Below the pieces are notes generated by a model. That model did no database searches and was not told where the DNA came from. It saw nothing but the letters and a program-made list of their open reading frames with translations. The position numbers were made by a program, and so were the translations under genes. A DNA stretch of 64,000 nt from JBJSXJ01 sp044235425 (GTDB lineage: Bacteria; Planctomycetota; Planctomycetia; Pirellulales; Pirellulaceae): NCBI GenBank assembly GCA_044235425.1, contig JBIIHW010000027.1:16543-80542 (forward strand), in the 5' to 3' direction. Below, one piece after another: positions 35,934 to 44,755 of the stretch. The stretch's first letter is position 1, and each line of letters begins with the position of its first letter.

Positions 35934-36285
35934 GACTGATTGAATCCTGCGAACTGATGGATCGTGAATTTACGCGTCATTCGGAAAGCTGAGAAGTTTA
36001 CCGGAATCGAGCAGCCTCTGAAAGTTACCCTCGGCAGGGATTGCGCACAGGGAGGACGATGCGCACAGGGAAGCAGAGGGAACGGAGGACACGGAGTGGG
36101 TTTCGCACAGTGGCACAGAGGCACAGTGGCACAGCCGAAGATTCGGGCTTCGCCCAACCTCGAGCCGGTGCACGAATCAGCGCGGCGGCAGCCGCACCCT
36201 GCGCCTCTCACGATGGCGACTCACAGGAAACCCGGATGGACCAAAAAACTCTATGCTCGGTGCGCCGCCCCGCGTGCACCGTGCA
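35934..36285. other. Intergenic region with GCACAG-type low-complexity repeat
   Basis: 352 bp between acnA and dcd. At 36046-36138 the plus strand repeats units such as GCACAGTGGCACAGAGGCAC and GGACACGGAGTGGG, a degenerate 8-9-bp G/A/C periodicity also seen at 9463, 24001 and 44617. A GC-rich hairpin-like GGTGC...GCACC segment at 36259-36280 lies just downstream of the dcd stop and may act as its terminator. No gene is supported. Confidence 0.6.
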
Positions 36286-36861
36286 CTACCGATTGCCCAA
36301 GCCGAAATCGAAACGCAACTGGCCATCGGGCTGTTGGCCCTCGGGGTTCAATTCCTTGAACAGCAAGCTGGGCTGGATATCGCGATTGTTCTGGTATTTA
36401 TCACTTTCGTATTCAGTAATGGGCCCACGTAGTTCGTGATAAAAAATCTGACAGATCGCGGTGCCGGGATAGATACGAATGGGCTGAACGGCGAACATTT
36501 CCAGAGTCCAAAAACCTTTGAAGCCGACGTCCCCGAAGCCCGCGGTCACGTGTACGAACAACCCGAGGCGTCCGATGGAGGAACGTCCTTCGATCATGGG
36601 GACAAAATTGTGGGTTTCAGTTCGCTCCACTGTCCGTCCCAGGTAGAGCTGATTGGGGCTTAGCACCAAGCCTTCAGGTGGAATGCTGATCCGTCGAGTG
36701 CGATTGGGCTGGCGCATGTCGAGGACGACTTCTTCGTAGACGAGCAGTTCATCGTGAAGCGTCAGATTGTAGCTATTGGGATTCAGTCGACTCGCATCAA
36801 ACGGGTCGATCATGATGTTCTTTCCCAATTGATTGCGAATTTCCTCGCCGGACAGAATCAT
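36286..36861 (-). CDS. dcd: dCTP deaminase (possibly bifunctional with dUTPase activity)
   Basis: Dcd deaminates dCTP to dUTP, feeding dTMP synthesis. The 191-residue product begins MILSGEEIRNQLG at ATG 36861. I prefer this over ATG 36885 because GGGAG lies about 7 nt upstream and the family starts here. Diagnostic segments are RLNPNSYNLTLHDELLVY, PNQLYLGRTVERTETH, the catalytic loop VPMIEGRSSIGRLGLFVH and VTAGFGDVGFKGFWTLEMF with the catalytic Glu, and IYPGTAICQIFYHEL. Bifunctional dCTP deaminase/dUTPases share this pattern, so it may also hydrolyse dUTP. It lies upstream of acnA on the same strand, 352 bp away, and probably forms a separate unit with nth upstream. Confidence 0.94.
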   Translation of the reverse strand: MILSGEEIRNQLGKNIMIDPFDASRLNPNSYNLTLHDELLVYEEVVLDMRQPNRTRRISIPPEGLVLSPNQLYLGRTVERTETHNFVPMIEGRSSIGRLGLFVHVTAGFGDVGFKGFWTLEMFAVQPIRIYPGTAICQIFYHELRGPITEYESDKYQNNRDIQPSLLFKELNPEGQQPDGQLRFDFGLGNR

Positions 36862-36931
36862 ATCGCCGCTCCCATTTAGCTGCACGGTCCGTTAACACCG
36901 AGCGTTCACCAACAACTTCGATTCTCAACTT

Positions 36932-37588
36932 TCACTTCACACCGACTCGCGGGCAGAAATCCTGAAATACACACTTTTCACATTGCGGCTTGCGGGCCTG
37001 ACAGACTTGCCGCCCATGATGGATCACTCGATGGGAAAACCCGATCCATTCTGCGGAGGGCAGGAGTTTGATCAGATCTCGTTCAATTTTGACGGCGTCG
37101 GTATGGCGAGTGAGACCAAGGCGCCGGCTGATCCGCGTCACATGGGTATCAACGACCACTCCTGTCGCTTCGCCAAAGGCGGTGCCCATGACGACATTGG
37201 CCGTTTTGCGACCAACTCCGGGTAGCTGGACGAGTGCTTCGAGGGACCGTGGGACCTGGCCGTTGTAGAGTTCCATGAGCTGCTGGCAGCAGCCTTGAAT
37301 GTTCTTGGCTTTGTTGCGAAAAAAACCGGTGCTTTGGATGAGCTTTTCGAGTGTTTTGAGGGGGACTCGGGCGAGATCTTGAGCGGTGGGGTAACGAGCG
37401 AAAAGAGTCGCCGTCACGATATTCACTCGCTCATCCGTACACTGCGCCGAGAGGATGGTGGCGATGAGCAGCTGGAAGGGCGAATCATGCCGCAGGGCGC
37501 ATTCAGCCACCGGATAACGCTCTCGCAGCCCCGTAATGATCCGAGGAATTTGCTGACGAGCTTGAATCAGACCGGCCATGAATGGCAT
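36932..37588 (-). CDS. nth: Endonuclease III
   Basis: Nth is a DNA glycosylase/AP-lyase that removes oxidised pyrimidines. From ATG 37588 the product has 218 residues, the family length. The frame extends further upstream to 37672 without recognisable sequence, and ATG 37579 is another option. Features are the N-terminal SPFQLLIATILSAQCTDERV, the helix-hairpin-helix LPGVGRKTANVVMG with the catalytic Lys, the catalytic Asp in VVVDTHVTRISRRLGL, and the C-terminal [4Fe-4S] loop CQARKPQCEKCVFQDFC, which has the Cys-X6-Cys-X2-Cys-X5-Cys spacing. Both catalytic residues and all four cluster Cys are present. The dcd start lies 71 bp downstream on the same strand. Confidence 0.95.
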   Translation of the reverse strand: MPFMAGLIQARQQIPRIITGLRERYPVAECALRHDSPFQLLIATILSAQCTDERVNIVTATLFARYPTAQDLARVPLKTLEKLIQSTGFFRNKAKNIQGCCQQLMELYNGQVPRSLEALVQLPGVGRKTANVVMGTAFGEATGVVVDTHVTRISRRLGLTRHTDAVKIERDLIKLLPSAEWIGFSHRVIHHGRQVCQARKPQCEKCVFQDFCPRVGVK

Positions 37589-37810
37589 CCCGTAGCGGGG
37601 CAGGTGACACGCGACCGGTGGCCCCGGCGCGGCGTTATGATAACCATTCAAATCCAACAAAAAAAGCACCACGGAAAAGCCGAACCAGTACTAAGACTGA
37701 TCCCACTTTCCCGTGATGCCCCTCAAGATTGGCGGCGAGTCCTGAATCCTGCCTGGGATGATTGGCTAAACCTTAGTCGGTTGGCCGTTCCAGACAGGAT
37801 GGCGAACGGA

Positions 37811-38557
37811 CTAACGACGGCGGAACAGGCCGCGGCGAGCGGTGTTCTGGTAGGTCGTGGTGGCGGCAGCTGGCTGAGCGGCCGGAACCGTTCCCGCAGC
37901 ATCGGCCGCCGTACCATAGACTGCAACCCAGTAAGGAGTGCCATCGGCGGCGATGGCGAAGCCGAACCCAGCGTCCGTCGTGGAACTCGTCATGTTCGCC
38001 CAATGTCCACTGCTGTTGCGCCAGGTGTTGAACGTCGAATTGACGTCGCCATAGCCCCACGCGATGTTCTCCAGCACCCCGCCGGCAAAGCCGTAGCGAG
38101 CCGCTCGGCCGCTCGGTCCACCGTTGCCATAGTGACTGAAATCTCGCGTTCGAGCCATGTAGGATGCATGATCCTGAGCGGCACTGGTCAGGGCAGGATT
38201 GATGCGGTGAGCCCACAAACCGCGAGTCCCCCGCATTTCGTTGTTGCGAAACAGCATCTGCACCAGCGTCGGATGCTCGTGGAGCGGACGCTCGGTCGCG
38301 GCCGCTTGCTGCACACTGTTTTTGTCATCCGCAATCACCGGCTTACGCACAACCTGCTTGCCATCTTCCGTCTGGCCTTCGGTCGATTGAGCGCTGTCGG
38401 AATTGCCTTGCTTACCTGTTCCCTGGTTCGCTTGCTGTTCGGCGGTGGCCGCCGGTTGATTGTTCGGATTCGATGCCTCTTGGGCCGTCACCGCGGATAC
38501 TCCCAGCCCCGCACATAATGCGGCAGCCAACGCGGCAACCATCTGTACTCTCCTCAT
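37811..38557 (-). CDS. Secreted CAP/SCP-domain protein
   Basis: A 248-residue exported protein. The ATG at 38557 is supported by an ideal GGAGG 8 nt upstream and yields a signal peptide (MRRVQMVAALAAALCAGLGV, cleaved near TAQ). A Gln/Asn-rich spacer (about 28-75) is followed by a CAP domain: LVQMLFRNNEMRGTRGLWAH, SAAQDHASYMARTRDFSHYG, VLENIAWGYGDVNSTFNTWR, NSSGHWANMTSSTTDAGFGF. CAP domains of the CRISP/Antigen-5/PR-1 group are secreted and often bind lipids or act as proteases in a few cases. The enzymatic nature here is unknown. The upstream DNA carries several hairpins. It faces nth in the same direction with 222 bp between. Confidence 0.88.
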   Translation of the reverse strand: MRRVQMVAALAAALCAGLGVSAVTAQEASNPNNQPAATAEQQANQGTGKQGNSDSAQSTEGQTEDGKQVVRKPVIADDKNSVQQAAATERPLHEHPTLVQMLFRNNEMRGTRGLWAHRINPALTSAAQDHASYMARTRDFSHYGNGGPSGRAARYGFAGGVLENIAWGYGDVNSTFNTWRNSSGHWANMTSSTTDAGFGFAIAADGTPYWVAVYGTAADAAGTVPAAQPAAATTTYQNTARRGLFRRR

Positions 38558-38690
38558 AACACTTACCTCCGTGACAAACAAAAACTGAGAAACCATGGAG
38601 CCGACTGGTGGCTGCTCCACCCACAATTCGACTCACCATCCCTACATCGCGTCGCGCAGCAGCCAAGCCACTGGGCAACACGGGCCAGAC

Positions 38691-38759
38691 GCCGCAAGCG
38701 GCATCAGGTTTAATGAGAAGCCAGCGCTTCTCGTGATTCCCCGCAGCGGAACGCTGCGG
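38691..38759. repeat. Array of small hairpins upstream of the CAP gene
   Basis: Three palindromes follow each other: GCCGCAAGCGGC (38691-38702), GAGAAGC-CAGC-GCTTCTC (38715-38732) and CCGCAGCG-GAA-CGCTGCGG (38741-38759). They lie about 134-202 bp upstream of the CAP start, in the 516-bp divergent region to the redoxin gene. An AT-rich stretch (38880-38940) follows. No gene is evident in this gap. Confidence 0.7.
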
Positions 38760-39073
38760 ATGGCAGAGCGTGGATCGCGAATGGACTCGCCAGCCAATCA
38801 CACCGCTCTGGTGTTCTTGAGGTGAGGCGATTCTGACGCACGTCCCAGCTGGCGGACAAGGGTACGGATGGGTAAGACAGGGTAAATTTTCGGCGCAATT
38901 CTAAAAAATTCGGAAAAACCCAAAAATCTTAAGGCGCGCTGGCAAGCCAGAGAAACTAGGGAAAAATTTGCATTCCCAGGCCGCAGCCGGTATCTTTCCC
39001 GAGCTCAGATTTCGCGGAGTTCGCCTGTTCGAACTCCGTCCCACCCGTTCACTTCCCGCCAGGAAACTCAGCC

Positions 39074-39655
39074 ATGAAACGACTCGCCCACTCCCTCTTC
39101 GTCATCCTGCTCTTCAGCCTCTGCACGCTCATGGTTAGCCCCCCTTTCGCCGCCGCCGCCGAACCCGCCGCCGCCGCGAAGAAGGTCGACGTGGGCACGC
39201 CAGCTCCAGCGTTCAAGATCAAAGATGCCACCGGCAAAGAAGTGCAACTCGCCGATCTCACCGCCAAAGGCCCCGTCCTGGTACGGCTCACCTGCGGCTG
39301 CTCCGGCTGCGATAAAGAACTCGCCTACTTCCAAGCCATTCACGACAGCTATAAGGAACTGGGACTCACTTCGATCGCCATCTTCCGCGAGCCGGACGCG
39401 AAGGTCGCTGCCTACGCCAAGGAAAAGAAACTCAACATGCTCTACGCCGTCGACACCAAAGGCGACGCTTGGAATGTTTTTGAGACCAAGACGATGCCGA
39501 CCAATTTCCTGATCGAAAAGGGTGGCAAAATCGTCTCGATCGCCGCCGGCTGCGACCCCAGCGGACTGCTCCTCAACAAAGTCTCTGAGAAGGTTGCCAA
39601 GACGGTGAAATCGGAGCCGGTCGATGTGCAGAAAAAAGTTGAAAAGTCGAAGTAG
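39074..39655 (+). CDS. Secreted redoxin / AhpC-TSA-like thiol protein
   Basis: A 193-residue exported thioredoxin-fold protein. The signal peptide is LFVILLFSLCTLMVSPPFAA (about 8-27) followed by AAAEPAAAA. The redoxin core has VGTPAPAFKIKDATGKEVQL, VLVRLTCGCSGCDKELAYFQ with a C-G-C-x-x-C arrangement in place of the usual single peroxidatic Cys, then MLYAVDTKGDAWNVFETKTM, and PTNFLIEKGGKIVSIAAG. It likely acts in the periplasm in thiol-disulfide or peroxide chemistry. The three clustered cysteines are unusual for either a peroxiredoxin or a TlpA-type reductase. It starts at ATG 39074 and is divergent from the CAP gene. Confidence 0.85.
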   Translation: MKRLAHSLFVILLFSLCTLMVSPPFAAAAEPAAAAKKVDVGTPAPAFKIKDATGKEVQLADLTAKGPVLVRLTCGCSGCDKELAYFQAIHDSYKELGLTSIAIFREPDAKVAAYAKEKKLNMLYAVDTKGDAWNVFETKTMPTNFLIEKGGKIVSIAAGCDPSGLLLNKVSEKVAKTVKSEPVDVQKKVEKSK

Positions 39656-39738
39656 TTTACCGCCGAGTAACTTGAAACAGCATCCATAACTCGCTGAACA
39701 CTAGAGTAACGACGATCGTTTGGGGGAGTGCAGAAGGA

Positions 39739-40857
39739 ATGCGTATTCGTGATATTGTGGTCCATCCGCTGCTCGGTGGAACCGTGGATGGTGGCTGGCC
39801 CTCCGGTCATGAACCAGAAGATGATCTGACCTGTTTGGTCGAGGTAATTTCTGAGGAAGGACCGACCGGGGTAGGCAGCATTTTCACGTCGTCGCGGCTC
39901 TCCCAAGCCGGCGTCGAGTTGATGCGTCCACTCTGGCTTGGAGAAAGCGCGATCGAACCGGAGCGAGTGAGTGAGAAGTTGCGGCAGAGCATGTTTTGGC
40001 AAGGCCGTGGTGGAACACTCGAACATGTTATCTCCGGCATCGACATTGCTCTCTGGGACCTGCTGGGCAAAATCGCAGGCCAACCGGTCGCTCGGCTCCT
40101 GGGCGGCTACTACCGCACCCAGATCAAGCCGTACGCTTCGATCTTGTTTGATGAGCCGGAGCCTCTGCGCGACCGTGTGCAAGCGATCGCGGCGCGCGGT
40201 TTTCGAGCCATCAAACTGGGTTGGCGCCCCTTCGGTCGGAGGAACTCGAAATTTGACGAACTGCTCGTCCGCACTGCCCGCGAAGCGGTCGGTCCCAGTG
40301 TCGATTTACTCGTGGATGCTGGCGGCAGTGAGCAGTTCTGGCCGCACGGTTACAAGTGGGCCAAGCGAACTGCGGAAATGTTAGCTGACTACGACATCGG
40401 CTGGTTTGAGGAAGCGTTATCCCCAGATGATCTGGAAGGCTTCGTGCGGCTCCGCGAGGTCTCACCTGTCCCGATCGCGGGCGGTGAAGTGCTCACCCGT
40501 CGACAGGCGTTCCTGCCTTTTCTGCAGCGTGGAGCCTTTGATGTGGTGCAACCCGATGCCACCAAATGTGGTGGCATCTCGGAAGCGCGACGCATCGCCT
40601 GGATGGCCCAGGATTATCAGATTCAGATGGTCAGTCACGGATGGAACACGGCCGTCGGACTGGCGGCTGACCTGCACCTGGCGGCCGCCATTCCGGTCGC
40701 CCGCTATGTCGAATATTTGACGCCGGCCCCGTATATCGATCAGATTATCACGCAACCGTTTCAGCTCGACGCCGAAGGATTACTTACGATTCCCGAGACG
40801 CCCGGCCTGGGCATCGAACTCAACCGCGACGCCCTGCAACGATTTCGCGGCCGGTAG
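39739..40857 (+). CDS. Enolase-superfamily protein, mandelate racemase / muconate lactonizing type
   Basis: A 372-residue enzyme of the mandelate racemase/muconate lactonizing enzyme branch. The N-terminal capping domain (about 1-120) leads into the barrel with ISGIDIALWDLLGKIAGQPV and ARLLGGYY. The metal ligands appear as Asp (LLVDAGGS), Glu (GWFEEALSPDD) and Glu (IAGGEVLTRRQ). Candidate acid/base residues are Lys in FRAIKLGWRPFG and the His of MVSHGWNTAVGLAADLHLAA, with Asp in VVQPDATKCGG as its partner. This suggests proton abstraction from a sugar acid or acid analogue, probably a dehydratase or racemase; the substrate is not defined. It lies 83 bp after the redoxin gene on the same strand; pyruvate carboxylase follows. 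Confidence 0.88.
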   Translation: MRIRDIVVHPLLGGTVDGGWPSGHEPEDDLTCLVEVISEEGPTGVGSIFTSSRLSQAGVELMRPLWLGESAIEPERVSEKLRQSMFWQGRGGTLEHVISGIDIALWDLLGKIAGQPVARLLGGYYRTQIKPYASILFDEPEPLRDRVQAIAARGFRAIKLGWRPFGRRNSKFDELLVRTAREAVGPSVDLLVDAGGSEQFWPHGYKWAKRTAEMLADYDIGWFEEALSPDDLEGFVRLREVSPVPIAGGEVLTRRQAFLPFLQRGAFDVVQPDATKCGGISEARRIAWMAQDYQIQMVSHGWNTAVGLAADLHLAAAIPVARYVEYLTPAPYIDQIITQPFQLDAEGLLTIPETPGLGIELNRDALQRFRGR

Positions 40858-41044
40858 TCGGCGGAGCATGATGGGAACGGCTGTCGACATCCCGCAGCGT
40901 GCCGCGCGAGGCCGACGGTGGCCGTACGTTTGGATCGCCCCCTGCACGTCATCCAGACCTTCCAAGCGGCGCCGACCTCTCTCGGGTTTCGCCCCTTCAC
41001 TCGCTTTCGCGCGGCTGGTACCTTGGGTAAAAATCCCACCCTGA

Positions 41045-44000
41045 ATGGCTGTTCTCATGAAAAAAATCACCAAGCTGCTGGTTGCTAATCGAAGTGAAAT
41101 TGCGATTCGCGTGTTTCGGAGTGCCCACGAGTTGGGCTTGCGGACGGTCGCGATCTACACCCATGAGGATCGGTATGCCTTACATCGTTTTAAGGCGGAG
41201 GAGGCCTATCTGGTGGGGCAGCCGGGCGAGCCGATTCGGGCTTACCTGGACATCCCCAGCATCATTCAATTAGCGCAGCGAGTCGGTGTTGACGGGATCC
41301 ATCCGGGTTACGGATTCATGTCCGAGAATCCAGAACTGGCTCGAGCCTGTGCCGCGGCAGGGATCGTCTTCGTTGGCCCTCAAGTCGAAGCCCTCGAACA
41401 ACTCGGCGACAAAACGTTCGCCCGCAATTTAGCCGCTAAAGTGGGCGTGCCAATCTTGGGCGGCAGCTTCGAGGCGATCCAAAATGTGGCCGATGGACAG
41501 CGACTCGCGCGAGAACTCGGCTACCCCATCATTCTCAAAGCGGCCAAAGGCGGTGGCGGTCGCGGCATGCGCGTGGTGCGGGAGGAAGCCGATTTTGTGA
41601 GTTCGTTTGAACAGGCGCAGCGAGAATCGCTGACGGCATTCGGTTCTCCCGATATTTTCGTAGAGAAGCTGGTGACGAAAGCCAGCCACATTGAAGTCCA
41701 GCTGTTAGGCGACAAACACGGCAACCTGGTGCATCTATGGGAGCGTGATTGTTCGATTCAGCGTCGTCATCAGAAAGTAGTGGAGATTGCTCCCGCCCCT
41801 GATCTGCCCCAGAAAACTCGCCAAGCACTCTGCGATGCCGCCATCAAGATTGGCCAGGCGGTCAATTATCAAAATGCGGGCACGGTGGAGTTTCTCGTTG
41901 ATCGCCAGACGAATGAGTTTTATTTCATCGAAGTTAATCCGCGTATTCAGGTGGAGCACACGGTGACCGAAGAGGTCACGGGCGTCGACATCGTAAAGTC
42001 GCAGCTCTTGATCGCTCAAGGTGCCAAGTTAGCGGACCCAGAAATCGGTTTAGGGGCCCAGGAAGAGATTCGCACGAGCGGGTTTGCGGTGCAGTGCCGC
42101 GTGACCACCGAAGATCCGACGAATAACTTCATGCCCGATTATGGTCGAGTGTCGCATTATCGCTCGGCCGGTGGCTTAGGAATTCGACTGGACGCTGGCA
42201 GTGCTTTTTCTGGAGCCGTGGTCAATCCTTTTTATGACTCGCTGCTGGTAAAAGTGACGGCTCGCGGCCGGCGCTTCATCGATGCCGCTCGACGAATGGA
42301 ACGCTGTTTGCAAGAGTTCCGGATTCGCGGCGTGAAGAGCAACATTCCCTTTTTGATCAAAGTGGTAACGCATCCGAGCTTTATTGAGGGCCGCTGTACC
42401 ACTCGGTTCATCGATGAGACTCCCGAGCTCTTTCATCTGCCCACTCGACGCGATCGAGCGACGAAGATTCTGTCCTACTTGGGCGACACGATTGTCAATG
42501 GCAATGCGCTGGTAAAAGACCGTCCCAAGGCCACACGCCGCGAGCCCGCTCCGCTGCCGGTAATCGATCGTTTGTCGCCCATTCCTCCCGGACTACGTGA
42601 TAAGCTGCTGAAGCTGGGGCCGCAGAAATTCTGTCAGTGGATCCGTCACGAGAAGCAGTTATTTGTAACGGACACCACGTTCCGGGATGCGCACCAGTCG
42701 CTCCTGGCAACTCGCCTGCGCACTTTCGACATGCTGCGTATTGCCGATGCCTACGCGCGCCGTTGTCCGGAACTTTTTTCGCTCGAGATGTGGGGGGGAG
42801 CGACCTTTGATACCTCGATGCGTTTCCTCAAGGAATGTCCTTGGCAGCGGTTGGCGGATATGCGTGAGCGAGTGCCCAACATTCCGTTTCAGATGCTGCT
42901 GCGCGCGTCGAATGCCGTGGGCTATACAAATTATCCCGACAACATCGTGCAGGAGTTTGTGAAAGAAGCGGCCGCAGCAGGCATGGATATCTTCCGCATT
43001 TTCGACGCCTTGAACTGGATTCCGAATATGCGAGTGGCGATGGAGGCGGTGCTCCAGACGACCGGTATTTGCGAGGCGGCAATCTGTTATTCCGGCGACA
43101 TTCTGAATCCGCGTCGCGACAAGTACACGCTGGCGTACTACGTGAATCTCGCGAAGGAACTGGAGAAGATGGGCGCTCATTTGCTGGCCATTAAAGATAT
43201 GGCTGGACTTTGCAAGCCCTACGCCGCTCAGCGCCTCGTCCAAGCCTTGCGGCAAGAGATTGGCATTCCCATTCACTTCCACACCCATGACACCGCGGGC
43301 ATCCAAGCGGCATCGCTGCTCAAAGCCAACGACGAAGGAGTCGACATTATCGACGGCGCGATGGCACCGATGTCGGGTGGTACATCGCAGCCCAATCTTA
43401 ATACGCTGGTCGAGTCCGTTAAGTTTACTCCGCGCGACACGGGGCTCGACACGCACTCGCTGGACTCCATCGCCATTTACTGGCAGGCGGTCCGCGAGTT
43501 CTATCGCCCGTTCGATTGCGAAATGGTGCCTGCAACTACCGATCTTTACAACCACGAAATGCCTGGTGGTCAGTACACAAATTTGCAGCAGCAAGCCGCT
43601 TCCCTGGGACTCGCCGATCGCTGGGTGGAAGTCTGTCAGAAGTATGCCGAGGTGAATGATCTGTTTGGCGATATCGTCAAAGTCACTCCAACCTCCAAAG
43701 CAGTTGGAGACATGGCGCTGTTCATGGTCGCCAATAATCTGTCGGCGAATGATGTTTTAAATGGTGAGCGTGAGCTGGCGTATCCCGAGTCGGTGGTGGA
43801 CTTGATCGGCGGACGCATGGGGCAGCCGCCCGGTGGATTTCCCACTGCCGTCGTCCAGCGTGTGATGCGCGGGCAAGCGGTATTTTCCGGACGCCCAGGG
43901 GAAACATTACCTCCCGCCGACTTTGATAAGGCGACGAGCGAGGTGCAAACCTTACTGGGCCATGCGCCCTCCCGGCGCGAAGTGCTTTCTCACCTGCTCT

Positions 44001-44503
44001 ATCCAAAAGTCTATAAAGATTTTGTTGCCCATCTCACGCGATATTCAGACACCAGCGATCTCTCCACTCCCGTTTTCTTTTACGGACAACAGCCGGGTGA
44101 AGAAATTGCCATCAACATCGAAGAAGGTAAAACACTCATCATCAAATATCTGATGACGGGTGAACCGCGCGCGGATGGCGCGCGGACTGTCTTCTTCGAA
44201 CTCAATGGTCAGCCGCGCGATGTGAGTGTGGTGGATACCAGTCTGAAGATTGATACCAAGACAAATGCCAAAGCTGACCCCAGTAATCCCTTGCAGGTCG
44301 GTGCCGGTATGCCAGGCATGGTGGTCACCGTCGCAGTGCAAGCCGGCGACCAGGTCGCAAAAGGCCAGAAGCTCCTGACGCTCGAAGCCATGAAGATGGA
44401 AGCGACGATTTACGCCGAACGTGATGGGCGCATCGGACAGGTGCTTGTCAAAGCTGGTACACCAGTCCAAACCGGCGATCTGCTAGTACAGTTTGAAGCC
44501 TGA
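41045..44503 (+). CDS. pyc: Pyruvate carboxylase
   Basis: Pyruvate carboxylase makes oxaloacetate from pyruvate and bicarbonate with ATP and biotin, replenishing the TCA cycle. All domains are in one 1152-residue chain, as in the alpha4 enzymes. Biotin carboxylase (about 8-460) has VANRSEIAIRVFRSAHELGL, ILKAAKGGGGRGMRVV and FIEVNPRIQVEHTVTEEVTG. The carboxyltransferase (about 540-1000) has FVTDTTFRDAHQSLLATRL, FSLEMWGGATFDTSMRFL and FHTHDTAGIQAASLL. The biotinyl domain has EAMKMEA with K1117 as the biotinylation site and AGMPGMVVTVAVQAGDQVAK. ATG 41045 or 41057 could be the start; neither has an obvious ribosome site. It lies 187 bp after the enolase-superfamily gene. Confidence 0.96.
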   Translation: MAVLMKKITKLLVANRSEIAIRVFRSAHELGLRTVAIYTHEDRYALHRFKAEEAYLVGQPGEPIRAYLDIPSIIQLAQRVGVDGIHPGYGFMSENPELARACAAAGIVFVGPQVEALEQLGDKTFARNLAAKVGVPILGGSFEAIQNVADGQRLARELGYPIILKAAKGGGGRGMRVVREEADFVSSFEQAQRESLTAFGSPDIFVEKLVTKASHIEVQLLGDKHGNLVHLWERDCSIQRRHQKVVEIAPAPDLPQKTRQALCDAAIKIGQAVNYQNAGTVEFLVDRQTNEFYFIEVNPRIQVEHTVTEEVTGVDIVKSQLLIAQGAKLADPEIGLGAQEEIRTSGFAVQCRVTTEDPTNNFMPDYGRVSHYRSAGGLGIRLDAGSAFSGAVVNPFYDSLLVKVTARGRRFIDAARRMERCLQEFRIRGVKSNIPFLIKVVTHPSFIEGRCTTRFIDETPELFHLPTRRDRATKILSYLGDTIVNGNALVKDRPKATRREPAPLPVIDRLSPIPPGLRDKLLKLGPQKFCQWIRHEKQLFVTDTTFRDAHQSLLATRLRTFDMLRIADAYARRCPELFSLEMWGGATFDTSMRFLKECPWQRLADMRERVPNIPFQMLLRASNAVGYTNYPDNIVQEFVKEAAAAGMDIFRIFDALNWIPNMRVAMEAVLQTTGICEAAICYSGDILNPRRDKYTLAYYVNLAKELEKMGAHLLAIKDMAGLCKPYAAQRLVQALRQEIGIPIHFHTHDTAGIQAASLLKANDEGVDIIDGAMAPMSGGTSQPNLNTLVESVKFTPRDTGLDTHSLDSIAIYWQAVREFYRPFDCEMVPATTDLYNHEMPGGQYTNLQQQAASLGLADRWVEVCQKYAEVNDLFGDIVKVTPTSKAVGDMALFMVANNLSANDVLNGERELAYPESVVDLIGGRMGQPPGGFPTAVVQRVMRGQAVFSGRPGETLPPADFDKATSEVQTLLGHAPSRREVLSHLLYPKVYKDFVAHLTRYSDTSDLSTPVFFYGQQPGEEIAINIEEGKTLIIKYLMTGEPRADGARTVFFELNGQPRDVSVVDTSLKIDTKTNAKADPSNPLQVGAGMPGMVVTVAVQAGDQVAKGQKLLTLEAMKMEATIYAERDGRIGQVLVKAGTPVQTGDLLVQFEA

Positions 44504-44616
44504 AAATAGCTTGTCGCGCCACGTGGAAGCCTCGTCAGAGATTTGCCTGGGTCTGGCGATGACAAGGCGCCGCTGGCTCCCGTCACCCGTGAATCGGGCG
44601 CGGGAGCGCAAAGACT

Positions 44617-44669
44617 CATAGGGGCATAGGGGCAAAGGGGCATAGGGGCAAAGGGGCAAAGGGGCAGAG
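44617..44669 (+). repeat. 8-bp G-rich tandem repeat with G-quadruplex potential
   Basis: Six runs of GGGG are separated by exactly 4 nt (CATA or CAAA), so the unit is GGGGCAWA. This fits a G-quadruplex pattern on the plus strand. It lies between the convergent pyruvate carboxylase and xylB genes. Purine-rich sequence continues to about 44700, ending AAATTTTTTA. The remaining 44504-44755 has no gene. Confidence 0.8.
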
Positions 44670-44755
44670 AGGCGGAAACGCGAAGAGGGGAAATTTTTTA
44701 TCCCTCTGGCGCTGCGAGACCAACAACTGCGTTCCGGCCTGCAGCTCGCAAAACC

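Noticed and set aside
37295..38518. Plus-strand open frame of 407 codons
   Set aside because: It runs antisense through nth and the CAP gene, both of which have clear motifs; its own translation shows no domain or plausible start.
42659..43594. Minus-strand open frame of 311 codons
   Set aside because: It is antisense to the carboxyltransferase domain of pyruvate carboxylase and is rich in His/Arg as expected of a shadow frame.
44617..44669. Possible CRISPR array
   Set aside because: Units are 8 bp without spacers, and no cas gene is present in the window.
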